64,000 nucleotides of DNA from Chryseobacterium sp. G0162 (GTDB lineage: Bacteria > Bacteroidota > Bacteroidia > Flavobacteriales > Weeksellaceae), in contig NZ_CP033922.1 in NCBI RefSeq assembly GCF_003815715.1, positions 1,054,001 through 1,118,000 of the forward strand, written 5' to 3'. Both the position numbers and the translations under genes were made by a program. The notes beneath the pieces are model-generated. The model did not search any database. It had not been told where the DNA came from and worked only from the letters and a program-made list of their open reading frames with translations. Positions 8,963 to 17,738 of this stretch are shown one piece after another. Position 1 is the stretch's first letter, and the number at the start of each line of letters is the position of its first letter.

Positions 8963-11900
8963 TTAAGTAGTTGCTATCTCTTTTACATTTCCTGTACGTT
9001 TCAGGAAGCCCCAGGACTGCATTTCGCCTTTCAATGCTTTTCTTAAACTTTTAAATAATACAATATACATCAGCCATCTATATCCAAATCTTTGCGGAAT
9101 GATATAGAGCAGATTCACTAGTTTTTCCCGTTGCATAATAAATGCTATTAATGCCAGGGATGCATCCACCAAAAGGAAGATCAGGTAATAACCGAATATT
9201 TTACTTCCGTTTCCTGATAGAATTCCAAAGAACATAATAAGATCTGCCAATGGTGAGAAAAACGGAATGATATACTGGAACAATAAAATATTCGGCATCG
9301 CCCAAAGTCCCAGTCCTTTATATTTAGGATTAAGGAACGTCTGTCTCTGTTTCCAAAACATCTGCATGATTCCGTAAGTCCAGCGGAAACGTTGTTTCAG
9401 GAATTGTGTTACGCTTTCCGGAGCTTCCGTTACTGCAATAGCCTGATTCTCATTAGCAACGGTATAACCGGCTCTTAAGATTTTTACTGTAATATCACAA
9501 TCTTCAGCTAAAGTATCGGAAGAATACCCTCCTGCTTCAAGAATTACTGATCTTTTAAAGGCTCCGATAGCACCAGGAATTACAGTGATTGCATTGATAT
9601 GAGCATAGGCTAATCTGTCAAAATTCTGACTTGTCGTGTATTCTATTGCCTGCCATTTGGTCAGCCAGTTTACAGTGTTTCCTACTTTTACATTTCCTGC
9701 TACTGCTGCTATTTTTTCTTCAGGACTTGCATTCAGGAATCTTGCGATCAAATATTTTACTGCGTCCTGTTGCAGTTTAGTATCTGCGTCTATACACACT
9801 ACATATTCAGCATCAGTTTGTGAAATCCCAAAGTTTAGAGCAGTTGCTTTTCCACCGTTTTCTTTTGTAAATATTTCCAACTTCGGATGATTCGGAAAAG
9901 CTTCTTTCGCCTTTTCAAATGTTGAATCTTTGCTTCCGTCATCTACCATGATGATATTAAAATTCGGATAGGTTTGTTTCAACAGATTATGCAATGAAGA
10001 TACTATATTTACTTCTTCATTGTAAGCAGGCACAATAATGGAAACCTTTGGATACAATTCAAGCGTTGGAAATTCACCCAGTTTTTTCTCTTTTTTTCTT
10101 TCTTTAAAAGCCCAATACGCCATTAACAATAGTCTTATCAATCCCAGCACAATGAAAATAGTAAACAGTGCCACCAAAAAGTGACTCACTCCATAGATCA
10201 CGGTTGCCAATACTAAATTAAGCTGCATGATATAATAAGATCTGGTTTTAGGAACTTCAGGCATCAGTTCGCTTTTGCTCTTATGCAGAATACTGGTAAG
10301 ATTGGTAAAATGATAGCCTTGTTTCTGAAGGGTTGGAATTAAAATCTTCAACGCTTTTACAGTTTCTTCTCTGGTGTCACCACCAGCATCATGAAGCAAT
10401 ATAATATTCCCTCTTTGCTGCTTGATTCCAGCCATTACACGTTTCACAATTTCATCTGCTTTTATTCCGGGCTGCCAGTCTTCCGGATCAATATTTTCTC
10501 CAATGTCCAGGTAGTTTTGCTGTCTTGCCAATGCCACCGGGATGATCTCTTCTGAAGTGGTAGGCTCAGAGTCTGCGTTATAAGGGGCACGGAAAAGGAT
10601 TGTACTGTGTCCTGTTACACATTCTATGAGAAGTCTTGTAAGTTTCAGTTCAAGTAAAGCTCTCTCCGGGCTTACTTTTGCTACATTTTCATGCGTAAAA
10701 GTGTGGTTTCCTATTTCATGACCTTCACGATAGATTCTCCTAACCAGCGGAAGATTTTTTTCTGCATTTAAACCTACTAAAAAGAAGGCTGCCGGAACAT
10801 GGTATTTGGACAATATATCTAATACCTGAGGCGTGTAAGTTTCATCGGGCCCATCATCAAATGTCAGTACCAGTTCTTTCTGCGGAGCACTTCCATATTT
10901 TTTTACTTCATAAGAACTTGGATACGTAATATAGTTTTCATCTGTGATGATTTTCTCTTTCGGATCTATTTCCAATGCAATTTTACCATCATGGGGCGTA
11001 TTTAGAACATCCAATACTTCCCCATCCCCGATATAATCCACCATGGTCTGTCCTTTTACATTTTCCAGTGTTTTTAAATTTAACTTAGAAAGCCCGGCAA
11101 ATGTAAGGTCCTTATCATAGAAGTTCCAGATTCTGCTGTCTTCACTTCCCAGTCTCCAAAGGGCTGTTCCGGCTAATGGATATTCAGAAGAGAAACGCAT
11201 GGTGTTAAAAATGGACGCTGCATCATTAAAAAATACAGTATGGCTATTATTTTTTGAATCTGTATAAGAATAGTTTAGATTAAAGGTATTGTCATTAAAA
11301 TCAATCACCGCTTTACTGGCACTTGCTTTAGTGATCGCCTGCATATACGTTACTGAAGTATTGTCATCCTTGTTGGAACTCCAGTCATAACCATACGCTC
11401 CCAACCCAAGAATAATTTTATGAGGAGAGGTTTGCTTAACGACTTTACCCGTCTGAGCTTCGATCCATTTCTGTGAAGAAACAGGACCAGCATCACTCCC
11501 TGCAGAATATTCATCATAAGCCATCAATACAAAGTAATCTACATAAGGATCTAATCTCGGAATGTTATAATCATCATTGTCCGTCATAATATCCATGGTT
11601 ACCAACAGTTGATTCTGTTTAAAAGTTCCTGAAAGTTCTTTCATAAAAGCAATCAGGTTTTCATCAGAATCAAGGTTCATATCTTCAAAGTCGATATTGA
11701 TGCCTTTGAAATGATATTTCAGGCACTGTTGGGTAAGCTTTTGAATAAGAACCGTTCTTTTCTTTGGATCATTCAAAACTTTTCCCAGCCCTTCAGCACG
11801 GAATTCCTGATTAGAATTATTGCTCAAAATAGGCATGGCTGCCACTCCTGTTCTTTTGATTATTTTATATCCTTCCGGGTCAACGTTGGTTTTCAGGTCT

Positions 11901-12361
11901 CCTGTTTTAGGATCAAGGAAAAACCATTCAGGAAATACCAGATTGACGTGTCTGATGTTTCTTTTTAAAGACATCAGAGACTGTGGATCCCATGCTACAT
12001 AGAAGGCGGAACGAATTCCTCCGGGAAACTGAGCCCAGTTTCTATTTTGATTTTTATATCGTTCTGCTCTTGCCTTTTGAATCTTGGCAAGACTGGTATG
12101 AATGTTTTTTTCAGAGATGAAGCTTCTGAAGCCTTTATACTCTTTAGAAATTTTATTTTCCTGAAGATAAGGTTTATTCGCTGTAATTACTGCTTTATAA
12201 TCTTCTTTAAAAGGAATTTTTGGACTTCTGTCCAGGGTCATCATCAAACCTAACGCTAAAAGAAGGAGCGCCGCAACAAAAATAAAGATACGGCTTCCCC
12301 ATTGTACACTTTTCCAACGTTTCTTGCTGTTGGTCTGAAAAATCTGTTTGGAATTTTCCAC
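8963..12361 (-). CDS. GH18-like / polysaccharide deacetylase / glycosyltransferase 2 fusion
   Basis: 1132 aa membrane protein with three enzyme modules. An N-terminal membrane anchor (about residues 24-42) precedes a GH18-type barrel (about 100-420; active-site segment GINIDFEDM near 218). Next comes a NodB polysaccharide deacetylase (about 500-700) with TFDDGPDETYTPQ and HTFTHENV. Last is a processive GT2 domain (about 765-1000) with VPAYNEE, VDDGSKDST, DADTK, AEDCD and the QRFRW motif, ending in several membrane helices. GT2 of this type polymerises beta-linked hexosamines; the CE4 domain would N-deacetylate them and the GH18 domain would bind or trim the chain. So it looks like a one-protein exopolysaccharide (PNAG- or chitin-like) synthase. 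The substrate is inference. It stands alone, with 253 bp before M13 copy 2. Confidence 0.88.
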   Translation of the reverse strand: MENSKQIFQTNSKKRWKSVQWGSRIFIFVAALLLLALGLMMTLDRSPKIPFKEDYKAVITANKPYLQENKISKEYKGFRSFISEKNIHTSLAKIQKARAERYKNQNRNWAQFPGGIRSAFYVAWDPQSLMSLKRNIRHVNLVFPEWFFLDPKTGDLKTNVDPEGYKIIKRTGVAAMPILSNNSNQEFRAEGLGKVLNDPKKRTVLIQKLTQQCLKYHFKGINIDFEDMNLDSDENLIAFMKELSGTFKQNQLLVTMDIMTDNDDYNIPRLDPYVDYFVLMAYDEYSAGSDAGPVSSQKWIEAQTGKVVKQTSPHKIILGLGAYGYDWSSNKDDNTSVTYMQAITKASASKAVIDFNDNTFNLNYSYTDSKNNSHTVFFNDAASIFNTMRFSSEYPLAGTALWRLGSEDSRIWNFYDKDLTFAGLSKLNLKTLENVKGQTMVDYIGDGEVLDVLNTPHDGKIALEIDPKEKIITDENYITYPSSYEVKKYGSAPQKELVLTFDDGPDETYTPQVLDILSKYHVPAAFFLVGLNAEKNLPLVRRIYREGHEIGNHTFTHENVAKVSPERALLELKLTRLLIECVTGHSTILFRAPYNADSEPTTSEEIIPVALARQQNYLDIGENIDPEDWQPGIKADEIVKRVMAGIKQQRGNIILLHDAGGDTREETVKALKILIPTLQKQGYHFTNLTSILHKSKSELMPEVPKTRSYYIMQLNLVLATVIYGVSHFLVALFTIFIVLGLIRLLLMAYWAFKERKKEKKLGEFPTLELYPKVSIIVPAYNEEVNIVSSLHNLLKQTYPNFNIIMVDDGSKDSTFEKAKEAFPNHPKLEIFTKENGGKATALNFGISQTDAEYVVCIDADTKLQQDAVKYLIARFLNASPEEKIAAVAGNVKVGNTVNWLTKWQAIEYTTSQNFDRLAYAHINAITVIPGAIGAFKRSVILEAGGYSSDTLAEDCDITVKILRAGYTVANENQAIAVTEAPESVTQFLKQRFRWTYGIMQMFWKQRQTFLNPKYKGLGLWAMPNILLFQYIIPFFSPLADLIMFFGILSGNGSKIFGYYLIFLLVDASLALIAFIMQREKLVNLLYIIPQRFGYRWLMYIVLFKSLRKALKGEMQSWGFLKRTGNVKEIATT

Positions 12362-12450
12362 GATTTTAAAATTTTAATGAATGATTTTCAAAAAGTGTGA
12401 AAAAGCACATTAAAATTAATTAAAAAAAAATTAAAAATATAACCATTTAC

Positions 12451-13701
12451 TTAGTGACTTATCAAAAGCCCTACAAGATCCTGAATCACCTTCTGGGAAA
12501 CGAAATCCATAAAGTCTACTCTTTCCAGATGAGGCAAGTATAATTTTGAAGTTACTTCCTGATTATTAATTCGTATCGTATAAAAAACGGTTCCTATATC
12601 TTTACCATCCTCCCCTTTTCCAGGGCCTGCCACACCAGTAGTAGAAAGGGAAATATGGGTATCAAATAATTCCTGACATCCTTTTGCCATTTCCTGGGCG
12701 ACCTGTTCACTGACTACAGTAAACTGATCTACCGTTTCTCTGGAAACATTTAAAATTTTGATTTTTTTCTCTGTAGCATAAGCGACCATTCCCCCAAGAA
12801 AATATTTTGAGCTTCCGGAAACTGAAGTAATCATTTTTGCCAATTCTCCTCCGGTACAGCTTTCTGCGGTTGAAATAGTGAGTTTTCTTTCTGTAAGAAT
12901 TTCTGCCAGAATCTTCTCTATTTTATCTTCAGACATCGCAATCACATGATCCTTGATAAGAGGAAGCAGTTTCTGGATTTCATTTTCTGTCTGTTGTTTT
13001 AAAGCTTCTTCATTGTTTCCTGATGCTGTTATTCTCAATTTTACCCTGGTTCCTACCGGAAGGTAAGACAATGAGATGTTTTCAGGAAGGGCAAGCTCCC
13101 AGTCTTCAATGGTATCTGCGAGAATACTCTCCGGAATCCCCACTACAGAAACAATTCTTGAATGAATATAGTTAAGATTGAATTTTTCCTGTAAATAAGG
13201 AATAATCTGATCTTTTATCAATGGTTTTACTTCATAAGGAACACCAGGCAAACTGTAGCTCAGTTTTCCATCCAGTTCCATCATCATACAGGGTGCAGTT
13301 CCAAAATGGTTTTGAAAAACAATAGATTTTGTAGGTACAAAAGCCTGTTCTTTATTTCTTTCCAGAATATCTGCTCTTCCACGTCTTTCCATGTATCCTT
13401 TAAGGTGGTTAAAAGTTACCTCATCCAAAGCAATTTCGTCATTGAAAAATTCTGCAAGTGCCTTTTTGGTCTTATCATCCCTTGTAGGACCCAATCCGCC
13501 AGTTGTAATGATGAGATCACCTAATTGAAAGGCAGCACTTAATGTATTCTTAATGGTATCTATTTCGTCTGAAATAGTAAAGATCTGTACAACCTTTATT
13601 CCGATATTTTTAAGTTCAGAGGCAATAAAATTGGAATTGGTATCTACCGTATTTCCGGAAAGGATTTCGTCACCAATAGTGATTAGGACTGCTTTTTCCA
13701 T
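12451..13701 (-). CDS. cinA: CinA family protein (nicotinamide-nucleotide amidase / competence-damage)
   Basis: 416 aa. The N-terminal MoCF-like domain (ITIGDEILSGNTVDTNS, TTGGLGPTRDD) and the C-terminal CinA amidase domain (STAESCTGGELAKMIT, TTGVAGPGKGEDGKDIGTV) are both complete. CinA proteins hydrolyse NMN (pyridine-nucleotide recycling) and ADP-ribose. The frame is open for 20 more codons upstream, but MEKAVLITIGDE at 13701 fits the family start; the extension has no family resemblance. It is divergent from the gene at 13806. Confidence 0.93.
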   Translation of the reverse strand: MEKAVLITIGDEILSGNTVDTNSNFIASELKNIGIKVVQIFTISDEIDTIKNTLSAAFQLGDLIITTGGLGPTRDDKTKKALAEFFNDEIALDEVTFNHLKGYMERRGRADILERNKEQAFVPTKSIVFQNHFGTAPCMMMELDGKLSYSLPGVPYEVKPLIKDQIIPYLQEKFNLNYIHSRIVSVVGIPESILADTIEDWELALPENISLSYLPVGTRVKLRITASGNNEEALKQQTENEIQKLLPLIKDHVIAMSEDKIEKILAEILTERKLTISTAESCTGGELAKMITSVSGSSKYFLGGMVAYATEKKIKILNVSRETVDQFTVVSEQVAQEMAKGCQELFDTHISLSTTGVAGPGKGEDGKDIGTVFYTIRINNQEVTSKLYLPHLERVDFMDFVSQKVIQDLVGLLISH

Positions 13702-13805
13702 ATATGAGATTCTTGAAAAAAATTGTGTTGCAAATGACGGAAAAATATGCGGCTGTGGCAATATAAATTGATTTTTTCTATTTTTGACAGAAATTAGTTA
13801 TAGTT

Positions 13806-14279
13806 ATGTCTAAATATGATGATGCTTCATGGCATTATGGTGGTGATTTTCCTGAAGGGCTTCCTCAGAAAAACGGAGCAACGCATACCGGTATGTTCCT
13901 GAACTGGTGTATTCAGAATGATCTGATCTCCGATGAACTGAAGGAAGATCATGAAGAGGAAATTGAAAAATTAAAACGAAGAGAGATTACAGGTGCAGAA
14001 TTCATTATGGATTCTTGTGATGGAAAATTCTCTGAATATGACCTGAATGATCTTGGAAACAGTTTTGCAAAGGATTATTATGCTGATGAAACCGATTTTG
14101 GAAACCGATACAGTTCTTTTGCTGATGATTTCGTCAATCTTTTTGATACTAAAGCCGAGGAAAACGATTATGAATATGAAACTTTCTACCATATAGAAGA
14201 TACCTACGAAAACTATGATCTGATGAAGCAGGTCATTGATTATCGTTTTGAGGAATGGAAGGAATATATTAAAGGATAA
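13806..14279 (+). CDS. Conserved acidic protein (DUF7832-like)
   Basis: 157 aa, very acidic and rich in Asp, Glu, Tyr and Phe, with no signal peptide. The N-terminal YDDASWHYGGDFPEGLPQ...GATHTGMFLNW block is a conserved signature of a small family I recall as DUF7832, found scattered in many bacteria, often beside immunity-type proteins. Function unknown. The acidic single-domain form would suit a binding or immunity role, but no toxin partner is visible. Single gene ending in a bidirectional terminator. Confidence 0.65.
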   Translation: MSKYDDASWHYGGDFPEGLPQKNGATHTGMFLNWCIQNDLISDELKEDHEEEIEKLKRREITGAEFIMDSCDGKFSEYDLNDLGNSFAKDYYADETDFGNRYSSFADDFVNLFDTKAEENDYEYETFYHIEDTYENYDLMKQVIDYRFEEWKEYIKG

Positions 14280-14293
14280 AATATAAAAAAGTA

Positions 14294-14330
14294 AAAGGCA
14301 AATCGTAATGTTATGATTTGCCTTTCTGCT
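14294..14330. terminator. Bidirectional terminator
   Basis: AAAGGCAAATC (14294-14304) pairs with GATTTGCCTTT (14315-14325). It lies between the convergent genes ending at 14279 and 14334. Confidence 0.8.
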
Positions 14331-14333
14331 TTA

Positions 14334-14876
14334 TTATTGATTATGTTTCACCCAGATGAGTTCATCAGTATTATAACCGATTTTTCTGGCTTTTTCAATA
14401 AAACGTTGCCGGATACTTTCCGGAATGGTTGTCGTTCGGGAGAGAATCCAGAGGTATTTTAAGCTGCTTCCTGCTACCAGAGCATATTGATAGTCTTCAT
14501 CAATATCAATGACATTATAACCGGCCCAAATGGGCTTGAAAAAGGATACTTTAAGCCTTGCTTCGGTGGGATCTTTAACGAATTTAGCTTCCCCAATAGA
14601 CTCATTCCATACTTTTTTGAGATAATCGTACCCTTTATTTCTCACCTGAATACTGCCATTGGGATTCTCTGAATATTCTGCAGTAACGTTATCCATATTT
14701 TTCTCGAATCTGTAATCAAAACGGGCTATTTCATACCATCTTCCGAGATATTTTTTAACATCAAAATTCTTGACTGCCCGAGTTCCTCTCGGAATGCCTA
14801 CGGAATAAGAATGAAAAGCCATATACGCCAAAGCTCCTAACGAAACGGGAAGTATTATTTTATGAAGGGTTTTCAT
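14334..14876 (-). CDS. Lipocalin family protein (Blc-like)
   Basis: 180 aa. An N-terminal hydrophobic segment (about residues 7-24) anchors or exports it. The lipocalin signature VKKYLGRWYEIARFD is near residue 42, followed by the VTAEYSENPNGSIQVRN strand region, APIWAGYNVIDIDEDYQYALV-like strands and LWILSRTTTIP. That is the bacterial lipocalin (Blc) pattern, in which an eight-stranded barrel binds fatty acids or lysophospholipids at the outer membrane. No lipobox Cys is present, unlike E. coli Blc. It seems to be a single gene. Confidence 0.88.
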   Translation of the reverse strand: MKTLHKIILPVSLGALAYMAFHSYSVGIPRGTRAVKNFDVKKYLGRWYEIARFDYRFEKNMDNVTAEYSENPNGSIQVRNKGYDYLKKVWNESIGEAKFVKDPTEARLKVSFFKPIWAGYNVIDIDEDYQYALVAGSSLKYLWILSRTTTIPESIRQRFIEKARKIGYNTDELIWVKHNQ

Positions 14877-14950
14877 GATAGAAATATTTTGTGTGGTTGT
14901 AATGAAAACGTCAAAAATAATGCCTTTGGCCTGTTAAAGAACGATAAATT

Positions 14951-15685
14951 CTAGGAAAACACCTTTAGAAAGTTATCTTTAAAACTTCCTGAAACCTCAA
15001 TTTCAGTATCATCAGCAAGCATTACGGTTCCGCTTTTATGGTAAGATTTCACAAAGGTTGCATTGATAATATGAGAACGGTGAACTCTTACAAAAGGGTT
15101 TTCCAACAAATCATCAAAATGTTTCAAAAACCGGCAGACCATTTTCTTTGAACCATCGGTAAGGTACACCTGAGTAAAGTTCCCATCTGCCTGGAGTCTG
15201 AGAATATCTTCTGTTTTCACGACATCAAATCCTTGTAAAGTAGGAAGGATAAGCTGTTGTTTTTCAGGTTTTAACTTTAAATTCTCCAACAGAATTTTAT
15301 TCCGGTTAAGCTCTTCCTTTTTTTCTATGCTTTCAACAACCTTGTTTACAGCCAAAATAAGTTCCTGTATATCAATAGGCTTTAAAATATAATAACTTGC
15401 TGATTTGTTTAAAGCCTGTAAAGAATATTGCGAAAATGCAGTAATGAAAATGGTTTCATAGGCAAACTCCTTGGTAGCTTCCAATACGTCAAAGGCATTT
15501 CCGAAAGGCATTTCTACATCTAAAAAAACCAATTGAGGCTGTTTCTCTGCAATTAAAGGAACGGCTTCTTTAATATTTTCCGCTTCACCAAGAATTTCTA
15601 CCTGTGGGCAATATTTGGTGAGATAGCTTCTCAATACTTCTCTTGCGATCAGTTCATCATCTACAATTACAGCTTTGATCTTCAT
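14951..15685 (-). CDS. LytTR family response regulator
   Basis: 244 aa. The receiver domain (about 1-120) has IVDDE at 7-11, phosphoacceptor Asp56 in VFLDVEMP, ITAFSQY and YYILKPI (the switch Lys). The LytTR DNA-binding domain (about 140-240) has ILRLQADGNFTQVYLTDG and FVRVHRSHIINATFV. It should be phosphorylated by the TPR histidine kinase encoded 2 kb upstream on the same strand. LytTR domains bind pairs of about 9-bp direct repeats on one face of DNA; exactly such repeats (TCACCAAGT, 21-bp period) stand before the kinase, SIMPL and DUF4139 genes. That link is inference. Confidence 0.92.
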   Translation of the reverse strand: MKIKAVIVDDELIAREVLRSYLTKYCPQVEILGEAENIKEAVPLIAEKQPQLVFLDVEMPFGNAFDVLEATKEFAYETIFITAFSQYSLQALNKSASYYILKPIDIQELILAVNKVVESIEKKEELNRNKILLENLKLKPEKQQLILPTLQGFDVVKTEDILRLQADGNFTQVYLTDGSKKMVCRFLKHFDDLLENPFVRVHRSHIINATFVKSYHKSGTVMLADDTEIEVSGSFKDNFLKVFS

Positions 15686-15769
15686 TGGATTTAAATATTA
15701 AATGGCAGGTAATAGATTACAGATGCAAATTAGGGATATTTGGCTAACCATGCAATCTTACCAATCAAG

Positions 15770-16186
15770 TCATACTCTTTTCCATTTCCAGGCATACATT
15801 ACAATCAAAATTGTTATAATGCATTCCACTACTGCAAGGAAAACATAAAACAGATACCATTCTGAAAAGGATGAAATACCAATAAGGAGTATCACCACAG
15901 TAAAAAAGATTCCGAAAGCAATATTAAGGATTCTGTTGATCACCGGTTTCAGAATAAGGGAAAGAAATACCATAACCGCAGGTATTGCCAAAACAACTGC
16001 CGCCAATAACAAATTCAGTGGAGCATTCAATAGATTATGGCCATCTACAAGCCCTTGTGTTTTTCCCGGAGTATACAGTTCAAAGTAATCACCGTATAAA
16101 TAACACAATGTAACAGAGGTCCAAAGGCCGGCAAGTATAATTTTGACGTTTACCTGGATGTCTTCAAGTTGGGTAGAATTGTTCAT
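15770..16186 (-). CDS. Small integral membrane protein (DUF6326-like)
   Basis: 138 aa with four predicted membrane segments (about 15-32, 52-77, 80-103, 108-132). The VNVKIILAGLWTSVTLCYLYGDYFELY start is typical of a family I recall as DUF6326. Function unknown. It is separated by 6 bp from the DUF4386 gene upstream and 84 bp from the LytTR regulator downstream, so it is probably part of the same leftward transcript. Confidence 0.75.
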   Translation of the reverse strand: MNNSTQLEDIQVNVKIILAGLWTSVTLCYLYGDYFELYTPGKTQGLVDGHNLLNAPLNLLLAAVVLAIPAVMVFLSLILKPVINRILNIAFGIFFTVVILLIGISSFSEWYLFYVFLAVVECIITILIVMYAWKWKRV

Positions 16187-16192
16187 GGTATA

Positions 16193-16891
16193 TTAGTTTT
16201 GATTATTAATGGTTTTACTCTTCACCCCTACAATCAATAGCCACAGGCACATCCCTATTTCCCCTATTGAAGCGGGTAATGTTATATACCCTGATATTGC
16301 ATAATCCGGAAAATGAGGAATCGTAGTTCTTCCAAAAACATTGAGAACATATCCTAAACAGCCCAACATTAAAAAAACACCTAAAATTTTGGGTAAAAAT
16401 CCGGACCTATAAACCAGATACCCCAATGGAAACAGCCAAAGTCCCCAGAAAATCTGAACAATTAAAATTCCTTTATTATAATTATTAAGTAAAAGCATCA
16501 TCTGAGCCTGTAGCTGCTGGGTATCAAATATTTTTAAATAATCAGCTCCCTCAACAAGGGTAAGTACAGAAAACTTACTTTGAAGATTAATAAAAGAAAT
16601 GGGTACACTGATAAGTGCAAAAATAACCATCAGCCTTGCTGCATTTTTGTCAGTTTCTTTCAACAGCTGATACAAAACTAAAGGAAGGAATGCAAAAGCA
16701 ATATAGCAAAGCATACTGCTTGCAATGCCCAACCTGAATAAGGATGACGAAGAAATATGATGAAAAGTAAGTTCCGGATCTTCCCACACAATCAATTGTG
16801 ATGGTACATACATTAAGCTGTAAAAACCGGTTATGATGACAACAAGATAAATAAATCCTGCTAATCGGGCTGTTTTATTATTGACATTCAT
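16193..16891 (-). CDS. DUF4386 family membrane protein
   Basis: 232 aa with about six membrane helices. The KTARLAGFIYLVVIITGFYSLMYVP opening and the LFPLGYLVYRSGFLPKILGVFLMLGCLGY segment are characteristic of DUF4386 proteins. No biochemical role is known for the family. It sits between the secreted protein at 17003 and the DUF6326-like gene, and may serve the signalling locus around it, for example as a membrane sensor partner. Nothing in the sequence proves this. Confidence 0.82.
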   Translation of the reverse strand: MNVNNKTARLAGFIYLVVIITGFYSLMYVPSQLIVWEDPELTFHHISSSSLFRLGIASSMLCYIAFAFLPLVLYQLLKETDKNAARLMVIFALISVPISFINLQSKFSVLTLVEGADYLKIFDTQQLQAQMMLLLNNYNKGILIVQIFWGLWLFPLGYLVYRSGFLPKILGVFLMLGCLGYVLNVFGRTTIPHFPDYAISGYITLPASIGEIGMCLWLLIVGVKSKTINNQN

Positions 16892-17002
16892 CTGATTAGT
16901 TTTAAACTAATAAGACAATATCTATTTAATTTTTGTTACAATAAAAAGTAATTATATGAAAAAAAAATAATAAAAGTTTCTTTAGAATATAATTTTGGAA
17001 AA

Positions 17003-17728
17003 CTACTGATATTTTCCGTTTTTGAATTTCAATGTGCTATAAGTTGTTTTGGAAGTTTCTTTTCCCCCGCATTCTCCCTTCACTTCTTTGTTTACAGTGG
17101 TTACAGAAATGGTCTTAATTTTAAGATCTGTAAAATGGTTCGTTTTGGATGTAGTCATAATGATATAGGAATGGTCATCCTTAAACTCTCCATTGCATCG
17201 GGTATCCCATTCTCCTGTTGTAGAATCCATTTCAAACTGATCAAGAACCTTTTTAAGAGCCTTCCCTTCCGGATAATACATTGAAAGCGTGCCTGAAGCA
17301 TAAGGATTGGGTCTGCTACTTCCTACAAAATCTGCCTTTACGCCAAATGCCCGGATGTTCGTACTGATGTTGTATAAACCAGTATCTATAGCAAAACTTC
17401 TTAGGCTTATAGCATCAGAATTCAGTTCTGTTGGATCGAGATATTTGTTCTTTATGGTTCCGTTACGGTCTGTAATTAAAATATAGTTCTGAACTGTAAA
17501 AACATAATCTTCTTCGTCCTGATTCACAACCACAGGAATAACCACAATATAAGAGTCTTCAACATTGGGCATTTTCTTTTCAGTACAGAGTTCTTCCTTT
17601 ATCTTGGTTTTGTCAAGTTTCAGACTGTTAAGAATATGAGTCAGTCTGACACTGTCAATATCCTGAGCTGCTATAGTTCCGGAAAACAGGCTCATCATCA
17701 GTATAATTTGAAATATATTTTTTTTCAT
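17003..17728 (-). CDS. Secreted protein of unknown function in the kinase operon
   Basis: 241 aa with a signal peptide (IFQIILMMSLFSGTIAAQ). The mature part is beta-rich and polar; the C-terminal third has DTRCNGEFKDDHSYIIMTTSK and VKGECGGKETSKTTYSTL. No known domain recognised. Its start is 10 bp from the end of the TPR histidine kinase gene, so translation is probably coupled; it may be a periplasmic accessory to that sensor. Confidence 0.65.
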   Translation of the reverse strand: MKKNIFQIILMMSLFSGTIAAQDIDSVRLTHILNSLKLDKTKIKEELCTEKKMPNVEDSYIVVIPVVVNQDEEDYVFTVQNYILITDRNGTIKNKYLDPTELNSDAISLRSFAIDTGLYNISTNIRAFGVKADFVGSSRPNPYASGTLSMYYPEGKALKKVLDQFEMDSTTGEWDTRCNGEFKDDHSYIIMTTSKTNHFTDLKIKTISVTTVNKEVKGECGGKETSKTTYSTLKFKNGKYQ

Positions 17729-17738
17729 TGTAAAGTTT

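Noticed and set aside
13702..13761. 20-codon N-terminal extension of cinA
   Set aside because: The family starts at MEKAVLITIGDE; the extension is not conserved-looking and is removed.
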